DNA from: Acanthosepion esculentum
Taxonomy: Eukaryota; Mollusca; Cephalopoda; Sepiida; Sepiidae
Direction: 5' to 3'
Length of the DNA stretch: 64,000 nt
Assembly (NCBI GenBank): GCA_964036315.1
Contig: OZ038480.1
Coordinates: forward strand, 12,060,805-12,124,804
Below the pieces are notes generated by a model. The model had not been told where the DNA came from and ran no database searches. It saw only the letters and a list, made by a program, of their open reading frames with translations. The translations under genes were made by a program, and so were the position numbers. This document shows positions 1 through 9,990 of the stretch, piece by piece; position 1 is the first letter of the stretch, and every line of letters starts with the position of its first letter.

Positions 1-332
1 AATCTGGTTCTCCGTTTCGTGCAGGAAATACATTTCAATTGAGCACTGTTGAGTGATAAGCTAATTCTATAAACAACAGCCACCTGCACTAATGCAAAGC
101 TCTTCAGTAAAATGAATGGAGCACTTTGGCTGATTGGCATTTGTTTACATTTGGAAAAACAATACGCTTATTGATCATCAGCCACATAAGGAAAAAGTTA
201 TTCTCATATTCAAAAATGATCAACAAGTATAACATATATAATGTCTATTTTTTATTTGTACATTTTCCTATTAAAAATATTAGACATTTTATGTCTCTCC
301 CTCTCTATCTCTCTCTCTACCCCCTCTATCTT

Positions 333-334
<2 letters not shown>

Positions 335-369
<35 letters not shown>
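335..369. repeat. (TA)n microsatellite
   Basis: Uninterrupted TA dinucleotides, abutting the R1 repeat that follows. Confidence 0.95.
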
Positions 370-372
<3 letters not shown>

Positions 373-610
373 GAAATATAGTCTTAAAGCGTGCTATATT
401 TATGGGATAAAGTGCTCAATATCAGAGATAGAGCGTGTGTAAATATAAAAGTAGACATGGAAGTCAGCACTTAGAGGCGACAGTCTGTTTCATGCTAGTG
501 CAATCGTCAGGCGACTAGTGCTGTTATTTTTCTCGGCTATTTATATATATGGGTCAGTGGTGCATTATGGGTAGTCTATTTTGGCGGTTACTTTTACCGG
601 AAGTCGCTTA
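370..610 (+). repeat. Interspersed repeat R1, copy 1
   Basis: Begins after a TA microsatellite with GAAGAAATATAGTCTTA, then a block around GATAAAGTGCTCAATATC, GAGGCGACAG and CATGCTAGTGCAATCGTCAG. The same blocks recur on the minus strand near 37765-38012 and 38965-39108, and a shorter relative (CGCTCAATATCAATGATAGAGC) is near 3862-3985 and 39190-39250. No coding capacity seen. Each copy abuts a TA or CA microsatellite at the same end. Confidence 0.7.
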
Positions 611-1110
611 TTTGTTTATTTATTTATGTCAAATTATTTTGCTTGTTTTTTTGTTTGTTTTTTTAAATTTTATTTTTATTTTTATCCTATATATTTATTT
701 ATTTATTTTTTATTTTGATAGGTGTTTTTTGTTAACGTAGTAAAAATTTGTTTATATAGCTTATTGTTGATAGTCTATTATGGCGGCCATTTACCGGAAG
801 TCGGTTGTTTGCTTATTTATTTGGGTCAAATTGTTTTGCTTGTTTTTATTTATTTTATTTTTTATTTTTTATCTTATATATTTGTTTATTTGTCATTGAT
901 TAAATCTATTTGTTGAATTTTTGGGTGGGATGTTGTGGTTTGTTCTTACTATTATTTTGGTCGGAACAGTTTTTAATTTATCTATTTGGGTTGATTATCT
1001 TTATTTGTTTTTTCTAAACGGCTAGTTTATCGTAATCGGTTGTTAGTTTATTTATATATTTGGATGTATTTAGATCAATTTATTATACTTGTTGTTATTT
1101 ATTTGTTATA
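549..1110 (+). repeat. Degenerate ~203-bp direct repeat
   Basis: The block TAGTCTATTTTGGCGGTTAC...ACCGGAAGTCG...TTATTTATTT...GTCAAATT at about 565-720 recurs at about 768-920; a third, weaker copy may follow to 1110. The short open frames here are T-rich and show no protein signal. Confidence 0.6.
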
Positions 1111-1229
1111 TATTTAGGAAAATTCTTCCGATATTCGTTTGAACATTACGATTAAAAGATGGATTAAATCATATGATGTTACTGTTGTGGTAAACCTCCT
1201 ACAGAAGAATGAACTCTTCCTCCTCTCAT

Positions 1230-1535
1230 AAATGCTAACTGCGAGATTTACTAGGGCAGTCGTTGGGCAGCCGATGAGTCGAGCTGCGATCTGCTATTCA
1301 GATCTTGGCGTCTGTCGAACTCTGTCGAAGCCGGACGAAGCTATACCGAAGGGCAGAGTCTCGTCCATGGAGGAAGATGGATCCGAACTCGTTTATGCGG
1401 GGTTACCGGGAATTTTTGGCCGAGCTTACGGGCTCGGATTGCCCCACGTTAAACATCTTCCTTGTGGGGAGACGGGTAAACACCGTCGTTTGGCAGCCGA
1501 GACGCAGTGTAATTGATCGTTCGGACGGACACTTC
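1230..1535 (+). other. GC-richer unrecognised segment with short ORFs
   Basis: Base composition rises clearly against the AT-rich flanks. Two overlapping frames (1232-1516 and 1305-1583) are open for 90-odd codons; the second contains MDPNSFMRGYREFLAELTG. I recognise no family. It lies next to a SINE-B tail and could be the 5' part of an unidentified retroelement. Confidence 0.3.
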
Positions 1536-1565
1536 TATCTGCTTATTACTAACACTCTTGTTCTG

Positions 1566-1662
1566 TCTATATTTCTGAGATGAGGTATTATGTACACTAT
1601 TTACATTATTCGGACTATTGTCCTCATCTGTGTTGCCATATTTATTACAACGTTTCGGCCCT
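1566..1662 (-). repeat. SINE-B 3' tail fragment with partial hammerhead core
   Basis: On the minus strand this reads GGCCGAAACGTTGTAATAAA, then GATGAGGACAATAGTCCGAA and a segment ending in TACCTCATCTCAGAAATATA. It matches the tails of the SINE-B copies at 32.2 and 59.3 kb. The fragment breaks inside hammerhead stem II, so the CTGANGA half is missing. Confidence 0.75.
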
Positions 1663-1892
1663 TCATTATTCTGTCATTTCAATACACTTGTTCAAACTAC
1701 CTTCGTCTTCTGTGTCTTTCTGTTCTGGCCCCTAAACAGGTCACAACAGTTACGCTTCCGGTGTTTCTGTCTATTTTTACCATCTTTTTTTTTTCAAAAT
1801 ACTCTAAATTTACTTTATGGTTGCTTAGTACTTAAGCTTTTATATATTTAATTTATCATTATCAATATTTCCTTGTTGCTGGAGTTGATAGA
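1663..1892. other. No gene seen
   Basis: AT-rich sequence; the short open frames are hydrophobic low-complexity translations. Nothing recognised. Confidence 0.6.
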
Positions 1893-2275
1893 TCATCTAA
1901 CTTGGACTGATTGATGTAAATTATTTAGAATATTTTGATGGTGAATTAATTCTTCACTAACGCGTCTTTGGTTATATAGACCTTTGGTATATGAGTTATA
2001 ATAACCATTATTCATGTCTAAGGTCACACCAAGAATGTTGATCACTTTAGTCTTGGTTGTACTGGCAATATGTAGTTCGTGATCTTTAAAATGTTTTATC
2101 AGTTCCTTTCTCAATCGGTTGATAATTCGTGAACTTGTTATACGGAGGAGCATTACACCGTCGTCTCTATAGAGTCCGGTGTTCTTAATGTCGAAAATAA
2201 ATAACAATATTCTAACAATTTCACATACCTCTGCTGAAGCAAACGCTCCCATAGCAATATTAAATATTGGGTTTC
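1893..2275 (-). pseudogene. PLE-type reverse transcriptase fragment (YRDD)
   Basis: The open frame 1893-2252 translates to a segment with FDIKNTGLYRDDGVMLL near residues 19-35, then an R-rich helix and INILGVTLDMNNG near 71-83. The first block fits the RT palm motif YxDD; the second fits the NFLDVTLDL block that follows it in a group of metazoan PLE-like RT proteins ending in GIY-YIG. Only about 120 residues survive: fingers, thumb and endonuclease are absent. The segment at 6906-7378 covers the adjacent downstream part of the same kind of protein, from another copy. Immediately upstream on this strand is one unit of the 135-bp satellite. Assignment to PLEs is from recalled family motifs, not a search. 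Confidence 0.6.
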
Positions 2276-2287
2276 TTCTTTTGGTAC

Positions 2288-2470
2288 GTCCTGGGTAAGA
2301 CGATAAACTGCATCCAACAGCAAGGCCTCTGATCAGGAGGTTTTGAGGAGCGTGGAATCACCTCTTAATTGCTGATTTTCCCAGGTTCAACCTGAACCGG
2401 GGTGGTAGCACCTGTTAGGGTCCCAGCTGTTGGAAAATAGTTAACCTCAAACTCTGGTCAAAGCACTACG
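2288..2470 (-). repeat. Single Sat135 unit
   Basis: Minus-strand blocks GGGACCCTAACAGGTGCTAC, AGCAATTAAGAGGTGATTCC and GCAGTTTATCGTC match the units of the array at 17.1-19.9 kb. Here there is about one unit, placed directly upstream of the RT fragment. Confidence 0.85.
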
Positions 2471-2720
2471 AAAGTGTAAAAATAGGTTTTAATACATTTT
2501 TGAAAGACAAATATTACCAGCAATACATTTTTTGAAAAAAAAAAAAATTACCAGTGAATGAAAATTCTTACCAGAAATAGATATTTGAAGGAAAAAAATA
2601 TTACCAGCAATACATTTTTTGAAAAAATATTACCAGCAATATAAATTGTCGGCATTAAATAACCCATTGAGGTTAATATGCCGTAACACAAAACAAAACA
2701 AAACAAAACTTCTTTTGGTC
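2471..2720 (-). repeat. Sat135 left flank with short ATTGCTGGTAATATTTTT repeats
   Basis: On the minus strand the phrase ATTGCTGGTAATATTTTT recurs with 25-60 bp spacing. The same sequence flanks the satellite array at about 16940-17098, so both loci carry the same larger element. Confidence 0.75.
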
Positions 2721-3125
2721 CACAGATAACCATTATGGAATAATATAGGTTTTTATGCTTGCTTTATGATATTTATTTTGAGATTGCTAATAGAACAGTG
2801 ATGTTTTGCTAGATTTATAGCAGCCATTAGCAGATTCACGGTGATAGACGGGTAAAAGTTAAAAATATCGAAGTGGAAAATTTACATTCATTCTTCCTTT
2901 TTATATAAGTCAACCATTCTTTTACTTCTGCGGCTTTATGTCACTGGTTAATTCCTAGAGCATTTTGGCGTATTTTCATGCTTTTGCAAGGATGTTTTTG
3001 CTGATTTTACCGATATTATTTTACTTGGGTTGAGTAATCGGTATTGAGGATTGTTTAGGAAATTTCCCTTGTGGTCCATAACTGTGTTGGATGCTTGTTG
3101 TTTGTGGAATTTGTAGATCATCATC

Positions 3126-3131
<6 letters not shown>
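2721..3131. other. No gene seen
   Basis: AT-rich unique-looking DNA; no coding or RNA signal recognised. Confidence 0.6.

Positions 3132-3174
<43 letters not shown>
3132..3174. repeat. (TA)n microsatellite
   Basis: Uninterrupted TA dinucleotides. Confidence 0.95.
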
Positions 3175-3179
<5 letters not shown>

Positions 3180-3297
3180 CACGATGTATTAAACGCCAAC
3201 GACAACCTAGTCCTGATTTTCTTTTGTATTTTCTCATATTTTCGAATGAGACTTTTTATTTAAATATTATATTGATATATATACATTTTAAAAAAGA

Positions 3298-3340
3298 CAA
3301 CCGAGTACTTTCGAACGTCATGGTTCATCATCAGGGTCAA
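3298..3340 (-). ncRNA. Minimal hammerhead ribozyme, PLE-tail type
   Basis: Minus strand, 5' to 3': stem I TTGACC (3340-3335); core CTGATGA (3334-3328); one unpaired T; stem II GAAC/GTTC (3326-3323 with 3316-3313) around a 6-nt loop; GAA (3312-3310); stem III AG-TA-CT (3309-3304), 2 bp; cleavable C at 3303; stem I return GGTTG from 3302. All invariant core positions are present. The 2-bp stem III is the minimal, possibly dimer-acting form described for PLE terminal repeats. The downstream TTTAAAATGTATATATATC resembles a PLE 3' end. Activity is not known from sequence. Confidence 0.75.
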
Positions 3341-3547
3341 ATTTTTAACTTTAGCCAATTGCCTTGCAGCGGAATTGTATTGCTACATTTATAAGAACCA
3401 AATAAATGTTACGAATTATTTGTAATTCAAGAGACCCGTTAATGTTATTACGTGCAGGCGAAGCCATGTGATCGTATGAATGTACGGAAGAGAATCATGG
3501 AAGATTGTAGTTTAAAAACATCGACTTTGCTAACCAAAACGCTCCAC

Positions 3548-3634
3548 TGTGGCTCAATCGGTAAAAGCACGTCAGGTTTTATGACGTTTTCGTATAGGAT
3601 ACAGGTTCGATTCCTGTCGGAGGACGCACATTTT
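3548..3634 (+). tRNA. tRNA-like sequence, probably a pseudogene or SINE head
   Basis: A-box-like TGGCTCAATCGG, a 5-bp anticodon-type stem CGTCA/TGACG, a small GTAT/ATAC hairpin in the variable position and a perfect T arm ACAGG-TTCGATT-CCTGT with B box GGTTCGATTCC. The 7-nt loop GGTTTTA lacks T33, and the acceptor strands pair poorly (CTCC with GGAG only), so a working tRNA is unlikely. Confidence 0.4.
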
Positions 3635-3785
3635 CTATGAAAATTTCTCAGACATTCAGGTGGGTAAATGTTGTTAATACTGTTTATTATGAACAGATCA
3701 TGTACTTAAATATTTGTATCTATAAAAAAAAAGAATGTATATACATAATAATGTCTGAAAATAATTGTCGGACTTTGTCCACTTC

Positions 3786-3788
3786 ATA

Positions 3789-3865
<77 letters not shown>

Positions 3866-3985
3866 CGGTACTTAGTGAAAAGCGCTCAATATCAATGATA
3901 GAGCTAACATAATAAGTTGTATGGATATGAGTGTGTGACCCTGGGTTTCACGCTTTTGCGATCATCATGCGTATGTATGTAAGCA
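3786..3985 (+). repeat. (CATA)n/(TA)n microsatellite followed by R1-like repeat
   Basis: CATACATA then TA to about 3862, followed by a segment with GCGCTCAATATCAATGATAGAGC and TGGGTTTCACGCTTTTGCGATCA. Sequence matching the latter on the opposite strand is at about 4195-4250. Confidence 0.7.
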
Positions 3986-4244
3986 CTAAGGCTTGGATAT
4001 GTATCTGCGTCTGGGATCGAGTTGCTTATGTGGATGTGTTGGTGTAAACTAAAATGCATACACCTCTATGTATGTGTTTTTGCGTATGATAGTACCACCC
4101 CAAACAAACACATAAGTAGATACCCACTCCCGCCACCAAATATAGTCAAACAAGCATAAATAGATCCAATTTTAAAAACATAAACCAGTTTGTCTGATGC
4201 TCACAAAAGCGTGAAACAATGGGTCACAAACTCATATTCATACA

Positions 4245-4245
4245 A

Positions 4246-4298
<53 letters not shown>
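4245..4298. repeat. (TA)n microsatellite
   Basis: Uninterrupted TA dinucleotides. Confidence 0.95.
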
Positions 4299-4304
<6 letters not shown>

Positions 4305-4441
4305 AACAGACCAATTTAAGGTTCCATATAATAAATTATTTCACCACAGCCATTTTAAAGGACCGTGGATCATCAGACTTTACTTCCAAAGATTGAAACG
4401 AAAAAAAAGGTCACCCCATACGGATTACCTAGTTTTTCGTA

Positions 4442-4445
<4 letters not shown>

Positions 4446-4522
<77 letters not shown>
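4446..4522. repeat. (TA)n microsatellite
   Basis: Uninterrupted TA dinucleotides. Confidence 0.95.
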
Positions 4523-4523
<1 letters not shown>

Positions 4524-4559
4524 TTTCAAATCAGAGTAATTTTTACAATGATGGTTACC

Positions 4560-5070
4560 CTTTTCAAGACCCCACGAAGTAGATAGTTGCAGAGTAAGGG
4601 CCAAGTTTATATGGAATAACGGTTAATCCTAGATTTGAACAAGTTAAGAATGTAGTGATCGGGGAAGCTACCTCTTGCGTGTCAGTTCCACAAAGCATTA
4701 GTTGGCGGGAAGAAACTGTTCGATTTGAACTCTCACCTCTCACCAATGAAATACGAAGGTTCGCTAGAATGTGCGTGGTATGGCGGGTCATAACCGTGAA
4801 GGTTACAACCGGTGGAAAGTAAGGAAAGTAATTCGTCTGACCGCTTTCCATGAAAATAGTGATATAGCAGCGTGAGGCTGGCAACGTTTCAAGAGGTTGT
4901 GGGATGGAAAATAATTCTTCACCCACAAAGACCCGGAGACAGTTTTTGACTCTAACGAGACTGGGCATCCCCTGTCCATAGATGACAGCAGTATATATGG
5001 GGTAATAATATCACTGAGGAATTTTAATAACTGGTATAAATTTAGCGTAGGTACCAAATACAACGTCGGG
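4560..5070 (-). pseudogene. LINE RT C-terminal fragment
   Basis: Two overlapping minus frames (5063-4803 and 4968-4564) give VRVKNCLRVFVGEELFS, then TRHTTHILAN, and finally FLTCSNLGLTV. This order matches the end of a LINE pol ORF whose better copies in this window read SDEL...LV...; compare 25.27 and 55.7 kb. The frame changes at least once near 4850-4880. The element is 5'-truncated: no RT palm motif. It is a dead 3' remnant and gives no evidence of host function. Confidence 0.6.
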
Positions 5071-5074
5071 TTGA

Positions 5075-5745
5075 TTCACTAAATGTAGCGAGAACACCAA
5101 ATATATAGGTACTACTACTATTTATATTAACGATTCTTTCACGTACAGGATTCAAGAAATAATAACAACAACTCCAATTTGTTAACCAACAAATATATAT
5201 TGAATAAAATACAACAACAAGCATGAAATAAAATCATATGTAGATTCAAGAAAGTTCGTTCCCTTTGACTGTAGATTGATTGTAATCAACCGTTTGAAGA
5301 AAGTTCTCTTGTGAGATAAATGTTCCGAAATAATTGTTAGAACAAAGTTTGCATGTGAAGAATGAATAACGCCAATAATACAATTGCTTGAAATGTGTTG
5401 TGAATAAACTGGTTTGAATCTGGTTGATTGTGCTTGGCGAAGGTTACAGAGAGAAAATGTAAGTCTGTAGTTACGCAATTCTGTATCTGTGTGTGCGTTA
5501 GAGTGTGATGAGCAAGATCGTGGATTTGTGTTGACGGCTGGGATCTTACTGACGACTATCGAAAAGTCGCCCTATTTAAGGAAAAGCGGTAGTCTCCCAC
5601 GGAATCGCGGGAAAACTTGATCTTGCATTAAAAATATGTGATTGGCTAAAATTTAACCAATCACTACACACGTACTACACAGAATAGGTAAGTATGCTCA
5701 GAACCAAACGATTCAAAGGAACGACTGCGATGGCTAACTTGTCCT
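5075..5745 (-). mobile_element. Possible solo LTR with paired CCAAT boxes
   Basis: On the minus strand a candidate starts TGTGTAGGACAAG near 5744. It carries an inverted CCAAT pair (GTGATTGG...CCAATCAC, 5637-5668), then about 70 bp on a TATA-like CTTAAATAGGG near 5580, a usual layout for an LTR promoter. No gag or pol is adjacent and no target duplication was found, so the boundaries are provisional. Confidence 0.3.
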
Positions 5746-6127
5746 ACACAAAGGTAGTAATAATTTATTAGCCAATCGCAGGCGAATAAAATGACTTGGA
5801 GTGTATGTGGATGTGGAAAAACTATATATAGATACTGAGATCCGTGAAATGATACATCGTAGTAGATATATTGATTTATGTATTTTAATATTTCCGTATA
5901 GATATCCTAGTGGGTAATCTCCATTGATTTTCAAGGATCCTATGTCAGCATTGTTTGATGTTATCAGTTTTACGCAGATTTTTTTAGAGTGTCCGTAGTG
6001 TTTTTATTTAATTTAATAACATTAGACTGATGATAAATGGTATTATAATTTTGTATAATAATTCAAATTGTCCAAAATTGCGTATGTATTAGCTTTATCG
6101 GCTTGTCTGTTGACGATATTAGCATAC
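5746..6127. other. No gene seen
   Basis: AT-rich; nothing recognised. Confidence 0.6.
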
Positions 6128-6181
6128 CCCCCCACACACGCACGCACTAACACACACACACACGCACGCACTAACACACAC

Positions 6182-6216
<35 letters not shown>
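6128..6216. repeat. (CA)n-(TA)n-(TG)n palindromic microsatellite
   Basis: ACACACACATATATATATGT followed by TG repeats: the CA and TG arms are complementary and can form a hairpin or cruciform. Confidence 0.9.
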
Positions 6217-6637
6217 AATTACAATTAATGCGATCCAAACAATTTACCTCATACAGATGATCACTTCGTCCACGGGAAAGTAGTTTTGAACTTATCAATG
6301 CAAATATTTACTAAATATTTACTAAAATGAATGAACTCCCACGTTTCTTCACAGGAAATTTGAAAAGCAAAGAAAGGAAAGAAGGAAAAAAGAAAAAGGA
6401 AATAATAAAAGGAGAGGGAGTAAGAATTGGCCTATAACATTGGCAGGAGTTATATAGATATAGAGGGGTAAGGGACCTAAATTCTTTGTGGTGGAGTCGG
6501 TACAGATAAACGCGACGGTTGAACATGTATAAATATGCTCTAAAATAAAAATTATACTGAGGTCTCTTTTGTGGATCAGTTTTAATATTTTATATTAACA
6601 GGATCTACTTGGATTTTTTACCCACGGATTTTTTTTA

Positions 6638-6639
<2 letters not shown>

Positions 6640-6674
<35 letters not shown>
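6640..6674. repeat. (TA)n microsatellite
   Basis: TA dinucleotides, followed by TGTGTATTTAGGCAGC, which also follows the TA run near 8322. Confidence 0.9.
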
Positions 6675-6677
<3 letters not shown>

Positions 6678-6837
6678 GTGTATTTAGGCAGCATTTTCAT
6701 TCATACATGTTTCATTAAATAATATAGACAAGTGTTGTCGATTTATTTTATGTAAATTCTTTTCATATCGTCTGATAAGCTTAATAACATTATCATTAAA
6801 CGAAGAAAGATAATTACAATATTGATACATATTTTTT

Positions 6838-6870
6838 AATCCAATCTAAGCTTTCGGCTTACATAAGGAA
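6838..6870 (-). ncRNA. Decayed PLE-tail hammerhead-like motif
   Basis: Minus strand reads CTTATGTAAGCCGAAAGCTT: the GAAA half and a self-complementary AGCT are kept, but the CTGATGA half is CTTATGT. It lies just before a plus-strand PLE fragment and points the opposite way, like the inverted terminal repeats of the PLE at 46.9 kb. Confidence 0.35.
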
Positions 6871-6905
6871 TTTTAATCTTAAACTCTAAATTCTAACCTT
6901 AAATA

Positions 6906-7376
6906 GTTGGCTACCTAGACATCACTCTCAACCATAAAGATAAAACCTTTAAACCCTACCATAAAGAGAATGAAATACCCAGTTATATTAATATTAGTTC
7001 TAACCACCCCCATACCATCCTGAAAGAAATACCCACCACCATTTGTACCAGAATTTGTAAATTATCGCCCAACGAAAAAACCTTGAATAAAAATAAAGAA
7101 TCGTATGAAAAGGCTCTCCGAAAAAGTAGCCCCCATAGGTAATACCGAAACACCTAAAGCGAGTCGCAGATGTAGAAATAGAAGAAGAAAAATTATTTGG
7201 TTCAAGCCTCGCCCTTCTGCAAACTGTCAAGTATTAATATAGGACAACACTTCCTAAAATGATTAAAGTAACACTTCAACAAAAACACCAATCTACGTAA
7301 GAGTTTCAATTGGAAATCAGTCAAAATTAGTTACTCCTGCACTAACAAAATGTACCAAATTATCAACTCCCACAAC

Positions 7377-7378
<2 letters not shown>
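6906..7378 (+). pseudogene. PLE RT thumb/connector fragment
   Basis: From 6906 an open stretch reads VGYLDITLNHKDKTFKPYHK, then SNHPHTILKEIPTTICTRI and EKALRK, to a stop near 7142. A second frame gives SRRCRNRRRKIIWFKP. A third gives the block ending [18 protein letters not shown]. These blocks, in this order, characterise the segment between the YxDD palm and the C-terminal GIY-YIG domain in a metazoan PLE group, the group to which I assign the 1893-2275 fragment. At least two frameshifts and several stops make it a pseudogene. The conserved run ends exactly where a TA microsatellite begins (7379). The hammerhead at 8137-8191 lies downstream on the same strand and may be the tail of this copy. 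Confidence 0.65.

Positions 7379-7470
<92 letters not shown>
7379..7470. repeat. (TA)n microsatellite
   Basis: About 46 uninterrupted TA units, interrupting the PLE coding remnant. Confidence 0.95.
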
Positions 7471-7472
<2 letters not shown>

Positions 7473-8136
7473 GTGTATGTGTGTCTGTGCACGTATATAT
7501 ATGTATACATATATGTGTGTGTGTTAAATCCCGTGACACCTAATTATATAATCCGCTACCTAAATTCATTTATATAGACCTAAAGGCCTTGGCCATAAAT
7601 AAACCCCCAATCCCGGCCCAGTTCCTGGTCATCAGACTCCTTATTTAAACAGAGTAACCCACTTAAGTGGCCGCATACGTTTTTATCAACGCTATCTAAA
7701 CCAAATGCAAAAAACACAATTTCCAGAGAGTCTTGGGCTGAGGATAGCTGGCACATTGCAGTGCCAGTTTGAAATAGACTATTCCCACATGACGTAATTT
7801 TAGAATTTTTTGCTGTAATATATATATATATATATATTCTAAGATCTCTTTTTTAACTTGTCCAGTATTAAAAGAAAAATCATTTCCATGTCACCCTATC
7901 GGCTCATGTCTAATTCTCTCGTCTTCCTTTCCTATCCCTACCTCTGTCGCTCTCTTCTTCCCCCTCTCTTCCTCCTCCCTTTTTTCTTTCTTTCTCTCTC
8001 CCACAATTTTTTTTAAAAACATTATACGGAAATTTTTATTTTCCTTTCTTCCTCTTGTCATAAAACCTATTCCTTTTATTTTTTCCTCTCCCTTTTCCTT
8101 TTGTCTGGATAAATTGACTCCATTTATAAAGAGACG
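7471..8136. other. Probable PLE 3' region, CT-rich; no gene
   Basis: Contains a short TA run (7819-7838) and a CT-rich stretch (7905-8110). No open frame I can place. Lies between a PLE coding remnant and a hammerhead on the same strand. Confidence 0.4.
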
Positions 8137-8191
8137 TCGGTCTGAAGAGATGAATGTATTTTTATGTATTCATGAAATAAAATATAACCGA
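8137..8191 (+). ncRNA. Complete hammerhead ribozyme, PLE-tail type
   Basis: Stem I TCGGT (8137-8141) pairs with ACCGA (8187-8191), 5 bp. Core CTGAAGA 8142-8148. One unpaired G. Stem II is a 10-bp hairpin, ATGAATGTAT / ATGTATTCAT with a TTTT loop (8150-8173). GAA 8174-8176. Stem III ATA/TAT with an AAA loop (8177-8185). Cleavable A at 8186 (triplet ATA fits NUH). Every invariant position and all three stems are present. This is the best-formed ribozyme in the window. Hammerheads in PLE ends are known; cleavage by this copy is untested. Confidence 0.8.
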
Positions 8192-8297
8192 ATGGATTTT
8201 TAAGGGACTTTATTCATTATTATATTCTGTTTGTTACATTCAGCTGTCTTTGGATTAATGTCCTCCTTAGAATTATCCCTACTAATTATCTATTGAT

Positions 8298-8367
8298 AAT
8301 ATATATATATATATATATATATTGTGTATATTTAGGCAGCTGGTTTTCATTAATGCATGTCTTGAAT

Positions 8368-8411
<44 letters not shown>
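8298..8411. repeat. Two (TA)n microsatellites
   Basis: TA runs at about 8298-8322 and 8372-8411, separated by AT-rich sequence. Confidence 0.9.
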
Positions 8412-8418
<7 letters not shown>

Positions 8419-8420
8419 CG

Positions 8421-9284
8421 CAGGGTGCGATGGGTAAATTGTCGCCATTTTATGTTTTTTTTTATTTCGTGCATTGTTTGTTTTTGATTTTGCACCGAAT
8501 AGTAGGGTCAGTTGGGCACTGTTTGCGATAAAAATAGCGCCTTGGCGACATTCTCACCGCCAGAAATTTGGAGACGGCATGCTGTACTGCTTGGCATTCG
8601 CACCGGAAGCTCCATTTCAAAGTGTTTCGGTGTCAATCTAAGGTCTGTGCAGAGGATTCTGAAAGAGTTGGATAAATTTAATAATGGTTGCGAAGATACG
8701 GCCGCTCAGAAAATTCACTCTGATCATTCTGATAAGGAATTCGTTGACGAAGGCCTGACACTCAACACGAAGGCCTACATTAAGCGCCTTGAGGAGGTAG
8801 TGGTGCCCTGGGTCTAGAGGGTGGCCGCTGAAAGATTCTACGCCTGGAAACAAGAGTCTGCACCATGTCACACAAGCAGGAGAATCCAATCATGTCTGTC
8901 AGACAATTTCTGCAACCTCATAACCCCTTACATATGGCTACTTAACTCTCAAAACTGCAACCCCTTTGATTATTATTACACATGTAGGGGTGCAGTTGAA
9001 TGAGTGACAGAAAAAACTCCTTGTAACACCAAAGATGAACTGAAAGCAAGGATTATGGCAGCATTCACCAACTGAAAAAGAAGACCGTCCAGAAGAGTTG
9101 CGGGAGATTCCGAAGTCGTCTAGAGGCCGTGGTTGAAGCCAATGGCGATTTTATTGAATAAATTTACCCTTTAGTATTTCAAGATATTTTTGTGTAATTT
9201 TGGTAAATATTTCTGTTAAAATGAGATGTCAGTGTTATATTCACTTTTCTGTAAATTAAACAACAATTTATCCATCGCACTTTG
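8421..9284 (+). mobile_element. DD37D mariner, internally deleted
   Basis: Terminal inverted repeats GTGCGATGGGTAAATTGTCG (from 8425) and, on the other strand, GTGCGATGGATAAATTGTTG (to about 9280). The right end abuts TA (9285-9286); the left TA is lost against a TA/CA run. About 860 bp, shorter than the roughly 1.2-1.3 kb of full mariners. Confidence 0.8.
8512..9162 (+). pseudogene. DD37D mariner transposase pseudogene
   Basis: N-terminal helix-turn-helix region (FSPPEIWRRHAVLLGIRTG, RSVQRILKELDKF) is joined at about residue 76 directly to the late catalytic domain (EFVDEGLTLNTKAYIKR), so the linker and the first catalytic Asp region, of the order of 100 residues, are gone. After an in-frame stop at 8815 come QESAPCHTSRR and, 37 residues after the E, the D of CNPFDYY; E stands where D is expected. 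Further stops at 9001 and near 9075. The C-terminus reads TKDELKARIMAAFTN. Cut-and-paste transposition at TA is the family function; this copy cannot encode it. Confidence 0.85.
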
Positions 9285-9292
9285 TATATATA

Positions 9293-9514
9293 TTGGGGAC
9301 CGTTGATAGCTGTTCTAGCACGAAGTCACAAGTCATCGTGACCGAGGGCTTGGGCGTGCTGGCCTTGTTCGCATTGTTGATCACGCTAGATAACACGCTA
9401 ATTCCCAGAAACTGTGCCTAAGGTCTGTTCAGCATAGTTATCACAGAGCAGGCGTCTGCAATAGGGATTGGCTAGCTGCCCTAGTAGACGGGTACCTCGA
9501 ATACGAGCAGCCAG

Positions 9515-9516
<2 letters not shown>
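9293..9516 (+). repeat. SINE-C, 5'-truncated
   Basis: Shares with 62.6-63.0 kb the blocks GATAGCTGTTCTAGCACGAA, TTGTTGATCACGCTAGATAA, CCCAGAAACTGTGCCTAAGG and ATACGAGCAGCCAGCT. The tRNA-like head found at 62.48 kb is missing here. The 3' end runs into a TA microsatellite. Confidence 0.8.
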
Positions 9517-9602
<86 letters not shown>

Positions 9603-9660
9603 ATGTGTGTGTGTGTGAGAGAGAGAGAGTATGTGTGTATTCGCTAAATTGTACGCACAT
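9517..9660. repeat. (TA)n, (TG)n, (GA)n microsatellite
   Basis: TA to 9600, then short TG and GA runs, directly at the SINE-C 3' end. Confidence 0.9.
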
Positions 9661-9990
9661 TTTTAAATGCTCACCCTCACAATTTTATTATCACACATTG
9701 CGTGCTTAAAGATTGACACACAATCAAAGATTTACGTCAGAACCAGTAATAGACTTGATTGTAAACATCTTTTTATACGTATGTATGTGGCACACATAAT
9801 GGCGGCCTGAGATCTCTGATGAGCAATAGACCAAGTGTTTCCCTGAAAAAGAAATAAAAAAAAAATGGAGTCAAGTCTGATGCATCGATTCGCCGATTCA
9901 TACACAAAAGCCCACACACGCAGCCTTTTAGGTAAGAGACATAGAGTGAATGTGTCAGTATTGACTGTAAACAAACAAAAATAGCCAGAG
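9661..9990. other. No gene seen
   Basis: Mixed AT-rich sequence; open frames run into the purine tract. Nothing recognised. Confidence 0.6.

Noticed and set aside
3548..3634. Functional tRNA gene
   Set aside because: Good T arm but poor acceptor pairing and no T33 in the anticodon loop.
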